NCBI RefSeq assembly: GCF_016495725.1
Contig: NZ_CP054705.1
Coordinates: 4,092,001-4,156,000 of the forward strand
Length of the DNA: 64,000 nucleotides
Direction of reading: 5' to 3'
Source of the DNA: Salicibibacter cibarius
GTDB lineage: Bacteria; Bacillota; Bacilli; Bacillales; Marinococcaceae
Within the stretch, counting starts at the first letter, position 1. Every line of letters begins with the position of its first letter. The notes beneath the pieces were generated by a model, which was not told the origin of the DNA, did not search any database, and saw only the letters and a list, made by a program, of their open reading frames with translations. Position numbers and translations under genes: made by a program. Below, in pieces: positions 37,946-47,236 of the stretch.

Positions 37946-38725
37946 TTATACCATCAATGCTCCACCAGTAACGTGAACACACTCACCAGTGATAAATTCC
38001 GCATCTTTCGATACCAAAAATGATACGGTATTTGCAATATCCTCTGGTTTAGCACTTCGTCCTAAAGGAATTTGTTTTAAACGTTCTTCTTTCGCTTGTC
38101 CTTTTTTTAAGCCTTTCAATTTAGACATTTGAGCATCTCCTAAGTCCCAAAGATCTGTTTCAACGACACTAGGAGCCACGGAATTCACACGTATTTCAGA
38201 AGGAGCTAATGCCTTTGCAAATGATTTGGTCAAATCAATAATTCCCGCTTTGGAAGCAGAATAATGCGCGGTAAGCGGATGACCTTCTCTACCATAAACA
38301 GAAGCCATATTTACAATTGAACCTTTTCCTGTTTTTTTCATTATTTTACCAGCCATTTGCATGCCAAAAAATGAACCGCGTAAATGAATATTTAACATTA
38401 AGTCCCATTCATCCGGAGTAATATCAAAAATATTTTTCGCTTGAGTTATGCCTGCATTATTGATCATTATTTCTAATGGCCTATCAAACGCAGTAAGTGC
38501 CTTTTCTCCTAATTGATTCATTTCATCATAATTGCAAACATCTACTTTATGAGCGACTGCCTTACTACCAATTTCGTAAATTTCTGTAACTGTTTTTTCT
38601 GCAAGTTCAAGATCTATATCCGATACAACAATATTTGCTCCTTCTTGTGCTAACTTTAATGCGATCGCTCGTCCAATGCCACGTCCTGCTCCTGTGATAG
38701 CAGCAATTTGATCTTTTAATTTCAA
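37946..38725 (-). CDS. SDR family oxidoreductase (3-oxoacyl reductase / 3-hydroxybutyrate dehydrogenase-like)
   Basis: 259 residues, classical SDR. The cofactor motif is AITGAGRGIGRAIALK, followed by IMINNAGITQ, the serine in IVNMASVYG, YSASKAGI, and a C-terminal EFITGECVHVTGG. The Asp after the second strand (VVSDIDLELA) indicates NAD preference. GGAGC before the ATG. Adjacent to the DHDPS-family gene by 25 bp. Confidence 0.93.
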   Translation of the reverse strand: MKLKDQIAAITGAGRGIGRAIALKLAQEGANIVVSDIDLELAEKTVTEIYEIGSKAVAHKVDVCNYDEMNQLGEKALTAFDRPLEIMINNAGITQAKNIFDITPDEWDLMLNIHLRGSFFGMQMAGKIMKKTGKGSIVNMASVYGREGHPLTAHYSASKAGIIDLTKSFAKALAPSEIRVNSVAPSVVETDLWDLGDAQMSKLKGLKKGQAKEERLKQIPLGRSAKPEDIANTVSFLVSKDAEFITGECVHVTGGALMV

Positions 38726-38750
38726 TTGATAGCTCCTTTCTTTTCACACC

Positions 38751-39677
38751 TTATAATCCAGCCTCAGTAATTACTTTTCGTATTTTTTCCCGTTCTCCAT
38801 CTGATATAGGTTGAAAAGGAGGTCTAATATATGCAGCATCAATCCTTCCTAACAACGCATTTGCCACTTTCATTCTATTATGCATATCAAGGAAAGGTTC
38901 TGAATAAAACATCTCATTTAAAGGATATAATTTATCAGCGACCCTACGGGCTTCAGTCAAGTTTTCACGTTTGACTGCTTCAAAGATTTCGATTTGCAAA
39001 TCGGCAATAACACTTCCACATCCAGATAGAATACCATCTGCACCAATACATAATGAAGGTAATAACGACTTGCTATAACTAGATAGAACAGATATATATT
39101 TATCCAACGCTTTAAGTTCTCGATAATTTCTCTCATATACGGCAATATTATTCGAAAACTCTTTAACAGCAATAACGTTATCAATGTCATTACAAATTTT
39201 GATTAAACTTTCAGTGTTAATATGAAGACCATTATTAAATGGGTAAACAAAAGCAATCATGGGAAGATCAGTTGCATCTGCAATTGTGGCATAATGATTA
39301 AAAAACATCTCGGGTTTTTGTTGTGACCCAAATTCAAAAACTCCCGAAGGAAAAATCAATAAACAATCGGCCCCTTCCTTTTCTGCCATATTTGCAATTT
39401 CTGTTGCTTTTTGAGAACCGTCTTCGTAAACGCCAGCAATAATAGGAGTCTTACCATTAGCCTCCTCCAGAGCAATGGCTAAACTTCGTTGTTGTTCATC
39501 TAATGTGAGGGAAGCCACTTCAGAAGCATGACCATTTATGGTAATTGCAGTTACACCCTCTGTCTCAATTAAATAGCGTAGATGACGCCTATAATTTTCC
39601 TCGTCAATATTTAAGTCAGCATCAAAAGGCATCAAATTAGCAGGAATAACTCCTTGCAACGTCAATTCAGATTTCAA
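38751..39677 (-). CDS. dihydrodipicolinate synthase family protein (aldolase/lyase)
   Basis: 308 residues, TIM-barrel class I aldolase family. The Schiff-base lysine is in NVIAVKEFSN near residue 165 and the tyrosine in AFVYPFNNGL; the carboxylate-binding N-terminal loop reads TINGHASEVASLTLDE rather than the TTGE of true DapA. It is therefore unlikely to make dihydrodipicolinate. Relatives cleave 4-hydroxy-2-oxo or 2-oxo-3-deoxy acids to pyruvate, or dehydrate sugar acids. TTG start. Located inside the long catabolic operon, 24 bp after the CoA-transferase. Confidence 0.88.
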   Translation of the reverse strand: MKSELTLQGVIPANLMPFDADLNIDEENYRRHLRYLIETEGVTAITINGHASEVASLTLDEQQRSLAIALEEANGKTPIIAGVYEDGSQKATEIANMAEKEGADCLLIFPSGVFEFGSQQKPEMFFNHYATIADATDLPMIAFVYPFNNGLHINTESLIKICNDIDNVIAVKEFSNNIAVYERNYRELKALDKYISVLSSYSKSLLPSLCIGADGILSGCGSVIADLQIEIFEAVKRENLTEARRVADKLYPLNEMFYSEPFLDMHNRMKVANALLGRIDAAYIRPPFQPISDGEREKIRKVITEAGL

Positions 39678-39700
39678 TTAAATTCATCCTTTCAATGTTA

Positions 39701-41260
39701 TCATTCACTCCATGGGGAGTGTTCCTTTAGACCTAAGGGATCTGGAATAAATAATCGATTATCCATCTCCTTTAGAGATTCACTTACATGGGGGCGAAAT
39801 TCCATCTTATTTAGAACATCATTTTCCAAGCTAATCCCAGGGGCAATTTCAATTAAGGTTAATCCTTCATCTGTTAAGGTAAAGACAGCACGCTCAGTTA
39901 CGTAGTATACTTTTTGATTTTTAATTAAAGCCTGTTTTCCATTAAAAGTCATATGACCAAGGGCATTTACAAATTTAATATGGCGTCCATCTTGAACAAT
40001 ATTAAGTTTTCCATCCTCAATTTTTATATCTAATCCACTTGCAGTGAAAGAACCACAAAATACAATTTTTTTTGTTGAATGAACAATATCTATAAAACCA
40101 CCTAAATTATACTTTCCGTTAATAAAACTAACATTGACACTTCCTTCACGATTGACCTCAGCAGAACCCAAAAATGTAGCATCCAAGCGTCCTGCATTAT
40201 AGAAATCAAAAATTGTATGCGAATCCATGATAGCCATCATGTTCACACCCATCCCAAAGGAAGATTTAGTATTTGGGACTCCTCCAACAGGACCATGTTC
40301 TACGTTAAAAGTAACATCGTCCGATATCCCTTCCTCCATCGCAATAAGAGGTACTTCAGCACTCAACCCAAATCCACAATTCACTAATTGTCCGGGAGAC
40401 AACTCCATTGCCGCTCTTCGAACAATCACTTTTCTATAATCAAAAGGAGTATCCCCAGCACGATCTACTGGTATTTTAATGTCACCTGTCCACGCTGGAT
40501 TATAAGGTTGAGCATTCATTTGATCTGAGTCAACTACAATATAATCAACAAATATACTAGGGACAGCCACTTCTTTTGGATGCATTGAGCCCCGTTTGGC
40601 TATTTGTTCAACTTGAGCAATTACGGTTCCCCCTCGATTTTTTGCAGCCATTGCTTGATGTAGCAACCCAAGTGAACTTGGCTCTTGTTCTATCGATAAG
40701 TTACCGTTCTCATCAGCCGTTGTAGCTCGAATAAGAGCAACATCAATCTCAAGAGATTTATAAAATATATATTCTTTTCCTTCTATCTCCATCACAGAAG
40801 AAATTTCACCCTTCGTTCGCGCGGTCAATTTATGTCCACCAACACGGGGATCGACGAAGGTGTCAATGCCAACAGGGGTTAAAACGCCAGGTTGTCCAGC
40901 TGCAGTAGTTCTCACCATATTAAAAAGTGCGCCGTATGGTATTAAATAAGCCTCGATTGAATTTTTATTAATTAATTCATTGAGTTTCTCAACTTTCAGA
41001 GTATAATAACTTCCCGCATATATTCTCTTAACCATTTCTTCGTGAGCCAGGCGATCTATACCTGTACCTTTACGTTGGGCTCCTGGGATAACATTATAGA
41101 CAACATTTAAACCTTTTGGCTCGCCAGTCTCAATATATTTTGTTTCCAATTCTGCTAACAATCGATCCGGAAGTAACACTTCACCTGCACCAGAAATGAT
41201 TATTGTTTGTCCTGATTCAACAAATTTGATGGCGTCTTCAAAAGTTACAATTTTCGCCAA
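39701..41260 (-). CDS. fused family I CoA-transferase (propionate CoA-transferase-like)
   Basis: 519 residues in which alpha and beta CoA-transferase parts are fused. The N-terminal half has the oxyanion GAGEVLLPDRLLAELE, and the C-terminal half carries the catalytic glutamate in FNVEHGPVGGVPN near residue 330, similar to the ESG-IGG site of propionate CoA-transferase. It ends LTLIEIAPGISLE. TTG start behind GGGGGT. It probably activates an acid with CoA from acetyl-CoA or a product acyl-CoA. The operon thus has two CoA-transferases of unrelated folds. Confidence 0.9.
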   Translation of the reverse strand: MAKIVTFEDAIKFVESGQTIIISGAGEVLLPDRLLAELETKYIETGEPKGLNVVYNVIPGAQRKGTGIDRLAHEEMVKRIYAGSYYTLKVEKLNELINKNSIEAYLIPYGALFNMVRTTAAGQPGVLTPVGIDTFVDPRVGGHKLTARTKGEISSVMEIEGKEYIFYKSLEIDVALIRATTADENGNLSIEQEPSSLGLLHQAMAAKNRGGTVIAQVEQIAKRGSMHPKEVAVPSIFVDYIVVDSDQMNAQPYNPAWTGDIKIPVDRAGDTPFDYRKVIVRRAAMELSPGQLVNCGFGLSAEVPLIAMEEGISDDVTFNVEHGPVGGVPNTKSSFGMGVNMMAIMDSHTIFDFYNAGRLDATFLGSAEVNREGSVNVSFINGKYNLGGFIDIVHSTKKIVFCGSFTASGLDIKIEDGKLNIVQDGRHIKFVNALGHMTFNGKQALIKNQKVYYVTERAVFTLTDEGLTLIEIAPGISLENDVLNKMEFRPHVSESLKEMDNRLFIPDPLGLKEHSPWSE

Positions 41261-41283
41261 TAATATACCCCCAATCTATGAAG

Positions 41284-41721
41284 CTATTCCTTAATAAATT
41301 TTAAAATGTGCTGTCCAGCTGTACATATTTCATTATTTTGATTATATATTTCAATTTCAGCGATTGATTTTAAATTTTCATGATCAATTTCAGCAATTGT
41401 ATAATGAACAGTTACCGTATCTCCAATAAAAATTGGTTGAATAAACCGTATACGGTCATACCCGTAGGAAACCGCGCCCATACCTTTTGTATCCACTTTT
41501 TCAAAAAACAGTGACGAAGTAGTTGAAGCAAAACCGATTGATAGTACGCCATGTGCAATTCTTTTTTTGTAAGGTGTCTTATTCATGTATTCCTCATTAA
41601 CATGATTTGGTGCAAAATCGCCTGTAATACCTGCAAACATATAAACATCTGTTTCCCCGACTGTTTTACTAAACGTAACTTTATCCCCAATTTCTATAGG
41701 AACCCTTTCCTTGCTCTCCAT
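41284..41721 (-). CDS. MaoC family (R)-specific enoyl-CoA hydratase-like protein
   Basis: 145 residues with a single hot-dog fold. The hydratase motif is seen as FAGITGDFAPNHVNEEYM (Asp and His catalytic) followed by RIAHGVLSIGFAS. Such proteins hydrate 2-enoyl-CoA to the (R)-3-hydroxy form. It lies between acyl-CoA dehydrogenase and CoA-transferase, with gaps of 35 and 23 bp. With the crotonase at 37065, the unit has two hydratases of opposite usual stereochemistry. Confidence 0.92.
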   Translation of the reverse strand: MESKERVPIEIGDKVTFSKTVGETDVYMFAGITGDFAPNHVNEEYMNKTPYKKRIAHGVLSIGFASTTSSLFFEKVDTKGMGAVSYGYDRIRFIQPIFIGDTVTVHYTIAEIDHENLKSIAEIEIYNQNNEICTAGQHILKFIKE

Positions 41722-41756
41722 ACTCTATACTCCCTTCCAAAAATACATAAAAACCA

Positions 41757-42902
41757 TTATTGATAATTTTTTAGTCTGTTACGAGCAATAATCATACGTT
41801 GAATTTGGTTTGTGCCTTCATATATTTGTGTGATTTTAGAATCGCGATACATACGCTCAACAGGGTAATCTTTCGTATACCCAAAACCCCCATGAATTTG
41901 CACTGCATTTGTTGTAACTTCTTCAGCTACATCTGATGCATACAATTTAGCAATTGCAGCTTCTCTTGTATACGGTAAGCCTTGATCTTTTAAATAGCAT
42001 GCCTGATAAATTAATAACCGAGCAGCTTCAATTTTTGATTCTGCATCAGCAAGCATAAATTGAATACCTTGGAAATTACTAATTGTTTGTCCAAAGGCTT
42101 CACGTTGTACCGCATATTTAGTAGCTTGTTCTAAAGCGCCTTGTGCAATCCCTAACGCTAACGAAGCAATTCCAATCCTCCCATTATCAAATGATTTCAT
42201 TGCATATTTGAATCCTTCACCTTCATTACCAATTAAATTTTCCGCCGGCACTTCACAATCTTCATAGATAATTTCCGACGTGCCGATCCCGCGAACACCC
42301 ATTAATTTTTCCTTTTTACCAATCTTTAACCCTGAGCGACTCCTCTCTACTATAATAGCCGACATTCCTTTATGTCCTGATTGATCATTCGTCCGGGCTA
42401 TTGCAAGATAAAATTCAGCTAACTCTCCAAATGTCACAAATATCTTGTTACCATTAATGATAAATTTATCATCTTTAGGAACAGCTTTAGTCTGAATAGC
42501 AGAAACATCCGACCCACCACTAGGTTCAGTGGCCGTAAACGCCATTATCGTTTCGCCTTTCCCTACAGACTCCACGTATTTATTTTTCTGAACTTCAGAA
42601 GCAAAATTGGCCATAAAGTCTTGTCCAATTTTGTTTCCAGCTACAGCGTTACCCATCGAAGCTGAGCATTTGGAGATTTCTTCTATCATGATACTATAAC
42701 TAACGTGGTCAGCAGCCATTCCTCCATATTCTTTAGGAAGTGTCAACGATAAAAACCCTAATTCCCCCATCTGCTTCCATATATCTTTAGGGAATTTCTC
42801 AGTTTCATCAATGTCAGATGCACGTTCCGCAATTACCTCTTGTGCGAATTCACGTACAGTTTTACGAATCATTTCTTGTTCCTCTGTCAGATTAAATTGC
42901 AT
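41757..42902 (-). CDS. acyl-CoA dehydrogenase
   Basis: 381 residues, standard length. FAD/substrate motifs are AFTATEPSGGSDVSAIQTKA and QIHGGFGYTKDYPVERMYRD; the catalytic glutamate is in ITQIYEGTNQIQRMI. ATG start. It makes an enoyl-CoA from a saturated acyl-CoA. Only about half its residues match the enzyme at 6798-7949, so the two units use different substrates or are of different origin. Confidence 0.94.
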   Translation of the reverse strand: MQFNLTEEQEMIRKTVREFAQEVIAERASDIDETEKFPKDIWKQMGELGFLSLTLPKEYGGMAADHVSYSIMIEEISKCSASMGNAVAGNKIGQDFMANFASEVQKNKYVESVGKGETIMAFTATEPSGGSDVSAIQTKAVPKDDKFIINGNKIFVTFGELAEFYLAIARTNDQSGHKGMSAIIVERSRSGLKIGKKEKLMGVRGIGTSEIIYEDCEVPAENLIGNEGEGFKYAMKSFDNGRIGIASLALGIAQGALEQATKYAVQREAFGQTISNFQGIQFMLADAESKIEAARLLIYQACYLKDQGLPYTREAAIAKLYASDVAEEVTTNAVQIHGGFGYTKDYPVERMYRDSKITQIYEGTNQIQRMIIARNRLKNYQ

Positions 42903-42972
42903 TTTTTAATCTCCTTTCGTTATAGTCCAAAGTTAGAGTATTACCTAGTAAATAGGACAATCAATCCTTTAT

Positions 42973-44157
42973 TTATTGCTTGTGGGTAAAAACCACATTT
43001 TTTTGTTGTAACTCTTTTATTTCTTTATTAGAGTAACCGTTTTCTTCTAAAATCTGACCAGTATGCTCCCCTAATCGAGGTGGATATTGGCGAACCGCCG
43101 GAGACTCACCATTATAATTGATGGGGTGATTCAGTATCTTAATTTCACCGGCATCAGGATGTTCGATTTCTTCGATCACCTTGTTCCATTTAATCTGGGG
43201 ATCATTTTCCACCTGTTTATAATCATTCACCGGCGCATACCAAATACCATTTTCCGAAAAAACTTTCATCCAATCATCAGTCGTTTTTTTCTTTAATTCC
43301 TGAACAATAATTTGATTTATTTTTTCACGATAGGTTGATTGATCGTTTTGAGAGTATGGTTTTAGAGCATCGTTATTGAAAACTTTTGTCAACTTATCTA
43401 TTGGCGTAAAGGATAGTGCTAGCCAACCATCTAACGTTCCGTAAACACCGTAAGGGGCTGGGTGGAACTGAGTTGCTAAATTGGTTTTAGTACGTTCCCA
43501 TAGTGAACCTTTATTTAAATAGTAAGTAAATGGTTCAATTTGGAGATCAATAGCAGAATTTAATAAATTAACATCTACTTTTTTGCCTTCTCCTGTTCTC
43601 TCTCTCTCGACCAAAGCCGCAACGACACCAAATGCCGCTAAAACAGCCGAATGTTGATCAACTATAGCTGTTCCAACAGGTGTTGGGGGTGATTTATGAT
43701 CTCCTGTAAGGAAAGTTAAACCACCCAAAGCTTGAAGCAATAAATCCTGACCAGGTCGATCTTTATAAGGGCCATCTGATCCATATCCTGTACAAGAACA
43801 ATAAATCAATTTTGAATTCTTTTGTTTTAATGTTTTATAGCTAAAACCCAGTTTATCCATCACACCAGGTCTATAATTTTCTATCAAAACATCAGCATCC
43901 TGGATAAGCCTATAACAAATCTCTTTCCCTTCATCCGTTTGAAGATCAATGGATAAACTTCTTTGGTTACGATTGCCAAGTAAATGGAAAAAGCTAACTC
44001 CGTTTTTATAAGTATCAGCCCCCGCCCAGTGCCGTTCGAAGGAACCTTTGGGAGGTTCAATCTTAATTACGTCAGCACCTACATCTGCTAACATCTGAAC
44101 AGCTGCTGGCCCTTGCAAAAAATGTGTGAAGCTTAAAACCTTTACACCATTAAGCAT
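42973..44157 (-). CDS. CaiB/BaiF family III CoA-transferase
   Basis: 394 residues. Family III transferases have an interlocked dimer and a catalytic aspartate; it is visible here in PVGTAIVDQHSAVLAAFGV near residue 170. The N-terminal GVKVLSFTHFLQGPAAVQMLADVGADVIKIE and the GYGSDGPYKDRPGQDLLLQA segment are diagnostic. It moves CoA from a donor (often succinyl-CoA) to a carboxylic acid. It is the first enzyme after the importer genes and likely performs the activating step on the imported acid. Confidence 0.94.
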   Translation of the reverse strand: MLNGVKVLSFTHFLQGPAAVQMLADVGADVIKIEPPKGSFERHWAGADTYKNGVSFFHLLGNRNQRSLSIDLQTDEGKEICYRLIQDADVLIENYRPGVMDKLGFSYKTLKQKNSKLIYCSCTGYGSDGPYKDRPGQDLLLQALGGLTFLTGDHKSPPTPVGTAIVDQHSAVLAAFGVVAALVERERTGEGKKVDVNLLNSAIDLQIEPFTYYLNKGSLWERTKTNLATQFHPAPYGVYGTLDGWLALSFTPIDKLTKVFNNDALKPYSQNDQSTYREKINQIIVQELKKKTTDDWMKVFSENGIWYAPVNDYKQVENDPQIKWNKVIEEIEHPDAGEIKILNHPINYNGESPAVRQYPPRLGEHTGQILEENGYSNKEIKELQQKNVVFTHKQ

Positions 44158-44253
44158 ATTATTACCCCCATTTTCTTAAAGATGTATCCCTATTTAAACT
44201 TTTGAAAATTCATATACACTTCCCATAAAACTTTCTGGAATTGTCAAAGCGTA

Positions 44254-45291
44254 TTATAAATTTGTATTTTCGATTTCTTCTTGAATTGCATCATACCACT
44301 CTTGACCATTTGGTGTATTTTCAATTATATCCTCTGTAACATCTTGTGTAGCTTCTTGAAATTCTGTTAAATTAGGCTCTATAATTTGTGTACCTTCTTC
44401 TTCCATTTCTTCCAATGATTCTTCAAATGATTGATAATAAAAATCTACACCTAATTCTATCCCTTGTTCTGCAGATTCGGTAATAATCTCCTGTTGTTCT
44501 GGTGTTAAGCCATCATAGACTGTTTTTGACATAACTAACAAAAGAGGCTGTTGGTGTACCCGTGTAATATTGTAATAATCGGCAATATCAACAAATCTAT
44601 CATCAATAAATTGTTCTGGAGTAACATCCCCACCATCAACAACACCTTGTTCAGCAGCCATGTATAACTCACCATAGTCAATTCCTGTCGGTTGTGCGCC
44701 CAGTGCCTCATATGTTGCAATATAAGACGGGGTTTGAAGAACGCGTAAATTTTGTGATTGCATATCTTCTAAACTTTCAATAGGCTCGCTAGCGGTAAAA
44801 ATATTTCTTTCAGCTACTATCCAACCTAAATCAACAAGGCCTTGTTCCTCTAGTTCCTCAGAAATCATCTCTCCAACAACTTCTCCATTTAATACTTCCA
44901 ATGTTTGCTCAGTGCTATCAAAGAGGTAAGGGATATTCATTATCTGTAATTCCGATATCATATCTTCGAGAGCAGGTAAAGCAGCGAACTGAAATGTTTG
45001 AGACCCTTGAATCAATGAGTCTAACATTGTTGTTTCTGAACCTAATTGAGAATGTGGGAATATGTTTAATGCGATTTCTCCATCGGTAGCTTCATTAATG
45101 GATTCGGCCATATGTTCAGCTGTCACTTGATATGTCGATTCTTCAACTAGAACATGTCCAAAATCCATTTCAGTTGTTTCATCCGAGACTTCATTCGTTT
45201 CTCCACTCGTTTCATTTTCTCCATTAGAACTACATCCTGCCATCCCAGTGCTAAATAAAATTGTTGTTAATAGTAGTGTGAATCTTTTCAT
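44254..45291 (-). CDS. TRAP transporter substrate-binding protein DctP (lipoprotein)
   Basis: 345 residues with a signal peptide ending in the lipobox STGMAGC, so it is anchored at cysteine ~20. The mature protein is DctP-like: HVLVEESTYQVTAEHMAESI, LGSETTMLDSLIQGS, the ligand arginine region LRVLQTPSYIATYEALGAQP and the MAAEQGVVDGGDV segment. Very acidic, as expected for a halophile. Ligands in this family are mostly C4-dicarboxylates, 2-oxo acids or aromatic acids. Unlike the usual P-Q-M order, it follows the Q and M genes. Confidence 0.94.
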   Translation of the reverse strand: MKRFTLLLTTILFSTGMAGCSSNGENETSGETNEVSDETTEMDFGHVLVEESTYQVTAEHMAESINEATDGEIALNIFPHSQLGSETTMLDSLIQGSQTFQFAALPALEDMISELQIMNIPYLFDSTEQTLEVLNGEVVGEMISEELEEQGLVDLGWIVAERNIFTASEPIESLEDMQSQNLRVLQTPSYIATYEALGAQPTGIDYGELYMAAEQGVVDGGDVTPEQFIDDRFVDIADYYNITRVHQQPLLLVMSKTVYDGLTPEQQEIITESAEQGIELGVDFYYQSFEESLEEMEEEGTQIIEPNLTEFQEATQDVTEDIIENTPNGQEWYDAIQEEIENTNL

Positions 45292-45381
45292 TAAAACCCC
45301 TCCTTAAAATATTAGCTATCAAACCAAGTTTTCGGAGAAAAACCACCCCTCTCTATAAAAATTATTAAATTATTCTACTTA

Positions 45382-46659
45382 TTATTCTGGTAATAGCCAG
45401 AGTGATATTCCCGGAAGGTAGGTAATAATTAAAATATTTACGATTAACACACCAAGAAAAATGGAAATTGGCTTAATAATTTGTTCGAATGGTATTTTTG
45501 CAATTTCACTTGCAACAAATAAATTAACGCCAATCGGAGGAGTAATCATTCCAACCGCTAAATTAACGATCATAATAATTCCAAAATGAACAGGGTCAAT
45601 TCCATATTGTAAAGCAATCGGAGCTAGTATTGGTCCCAAAATAATGACTGACGTCAACGTTTCCATAAACATTCCAATGAATAGTAATAAAACATTAACA
45701 AGAAGAAGAAATACAATCGGATTTTCAGATATACCTTGAATAATTTCAGCTAATTGGTGTGGCATTTGATTTGATGTTAGGATATATGAGAAAACATTAG
45801 CAAAACCTACAATTAACAATAGAATAGCACTAATCAATGCTGAGTTAGCCAAAATATTTCCAACATCTTTTATGGTGATTTCTCGATATACAAAAAATCC
45901 AATAATAAAACCATATACTACTGCAACAACTGCTGCCTCAGTAGGAGTAAACCATCCTAGGTATATGCCACCGAGAATAAGAAATGGCATCAAAAATGCT
46001 AAAATGGAATCTAAAAAAGTTTGACCAACAGATTTTAACCACTCACTCAGGTTCAACTTTTCAGCGTTATCGTATTTTTTGACACTAGCCCATATTATGA
46101 CAGTCAGTATCAATGTAATCCCAATAAAAATCCCCGGTAAAATTCCTGCTATGAATAAACTACCAATAGAGACATTTGCCACTAACCCATACATTATTAG
46201 TGATAATGACGGAGGGAGAATCGCACCAAGTTCCCCAGAACTTGCGACGGTTGCTGCTGCAAATTTTTTTGTATATCCTTTTTTTTCCATTGCAGGAATG
46301 AGCGTTTGCCCTACTGCAGCTGTCGTTGCGGATGAAGATCCAGACATAGTTGAAAAAAACATTGATGTTAGGACAGCTGCAGATGCTAACCCCCCTCTTG
46401 CCCATCCTATAAGAGCATTGGCAAAATTAATCAGTCGCTTAGAAATTCCTCCTGATTGCATTAAGAATCCAGCCAAAATAAAAAACGGAGCTGCCATTAA
46501 TGTAAAAGAATCTAGACCCTGAAATAAGTACTGAGGAACCAATGATAAAGGACGATCTCCGACCCATAACGATAAAATAGATGCCAACCCTAAAGATACA
46601 GCGACGGGGACAGTTAAAACAAAAAGGATTAATAGCACAATAAATAATGTAGAAACCAT
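45382..46659 (-). CDS. TRAP transporter large permease DctM
   Basis: A 425-residue membrane protein with 12 or so hydrophobic segments. Characteristic parts are FFSTMSGSSSATTAAVGQTLIP, GELGAILPPSLSLIMYGLVA and LAVGMITPPIGVNLFVAS. It carries the substrate and sodium sites of the transporter. ATG start behind GGGGGTGG; the DctQ gene ends 38 bp upstream. Part of the second TRAP importer of the window, unrelated in architecture to the fused one at 14113. Confidence 0.95.
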   Translation of the reverse strand: MVSTLFIVLLILFVLTVPVAVSLGLASILSLWVGDRPLSLVPQYLFQGLDSFTLMAAPFFILAGFLMQSGGISKRLINFANALIGWARGGLASAAVLTSMFFSTMSGSSSATTAAVGQTLIPAMEKKGYTKKFAAATVASSGELGAILPPSLSLIMYGLVANVSIGSLFIAGILPGIFIGITLILTVIIWASVKKYDNAEKLNLSEWLKSVGQTFLDSILAFLMPFLILGGIYLGWFTPTEAAVVAVVYGFIIGFFVYREITIKDVGNILANSALISAILLLIVGFANVFSYILTSNQMPHQLAEIIQGISENPIVFLLLVNVLLLFIGMFMETLTSVIILGPILAPIALQYGIDPVHFGIIMIVNLAVGMITPPIGVNLFVASEIAKIPFEQIIKPISIFLGVLIVNILIITYLPGISLWLLPE

Positions 46660-46696
46660 TTTTACAAGTCCACCCCCTCACATATTTTCATACACA

Positions 46697-47179
46697 TTAC
46701 GTGATCTCTTTCTTATGTAGAAATGATTCGATCAATAATGTAAGTGTATTCAAAATCATAAATCCAGCCCCCACAAACATTGCAGAATAAACAAAAACCA
46801 TAGGCACGTACATAACTGAAGATGATCTGGCTAAACCAGATGTCATCGCCCATTCTAATCCTATTACGAATATAAAACCGTAAAATATAAGTGAAACTAA
46901 GTGAGAAAAAACTGTAATAATTTGCTTTAATTTACCTGATACCACTGGAAGAATTGCTTTCATTGCAATCATTCTTGATTTTCGAACTGCAACTGCTCCT
47001 CCTAGAAAAACAACCCAAAACATAAGGTAACGCGCAAGTTCTGAAGTCCACGAGACCGGAATTGATGCATAGGTAATACGAACTAATACTTGGATAAAAA
47101 TAGAAATTGTTATTATTCCTAATAAAATACCCGCAAAGTATTCTACAAACGTATTCACTTTATCTATTATTTTTATCAA
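46697..47179 (-). CDS. TRAP transporter small permease DctQ
   Basis: 160 residues with four hydrophobic helices, the usual DctQ topology. The segment SWTSELARYLMFWVVFLGGAVAVRKSRMIAM is the family signature (kept short here: W-x-E-ELARYLM and FLGG-A). TTG start behind GGGAGG. It pairs with DctM encoded next. No orphan copy elsewhere in the window. Confidence 0.92.
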   Translation of the reverse strand: MIKIIDKVNTFVEYFAGILLGIITISIFIQVLVRITYASIPVSWTSELARYLMFWVVFLGGAVAVRKSRMIAMKAILPVVSGKLKQIITVFSHLVSLIFYGFIFVIGLEWAMTSGLARSSSVMYVPMVFVYSAMFVGAGFMILNTLTLLIESFLHKKEIT

Positions 47180-47236
47180 GTTCCTCCCTCCTTTTTTTTA
47201 AAAAAACTACTTTCAATGGATCTTTACTTTTTGCGT

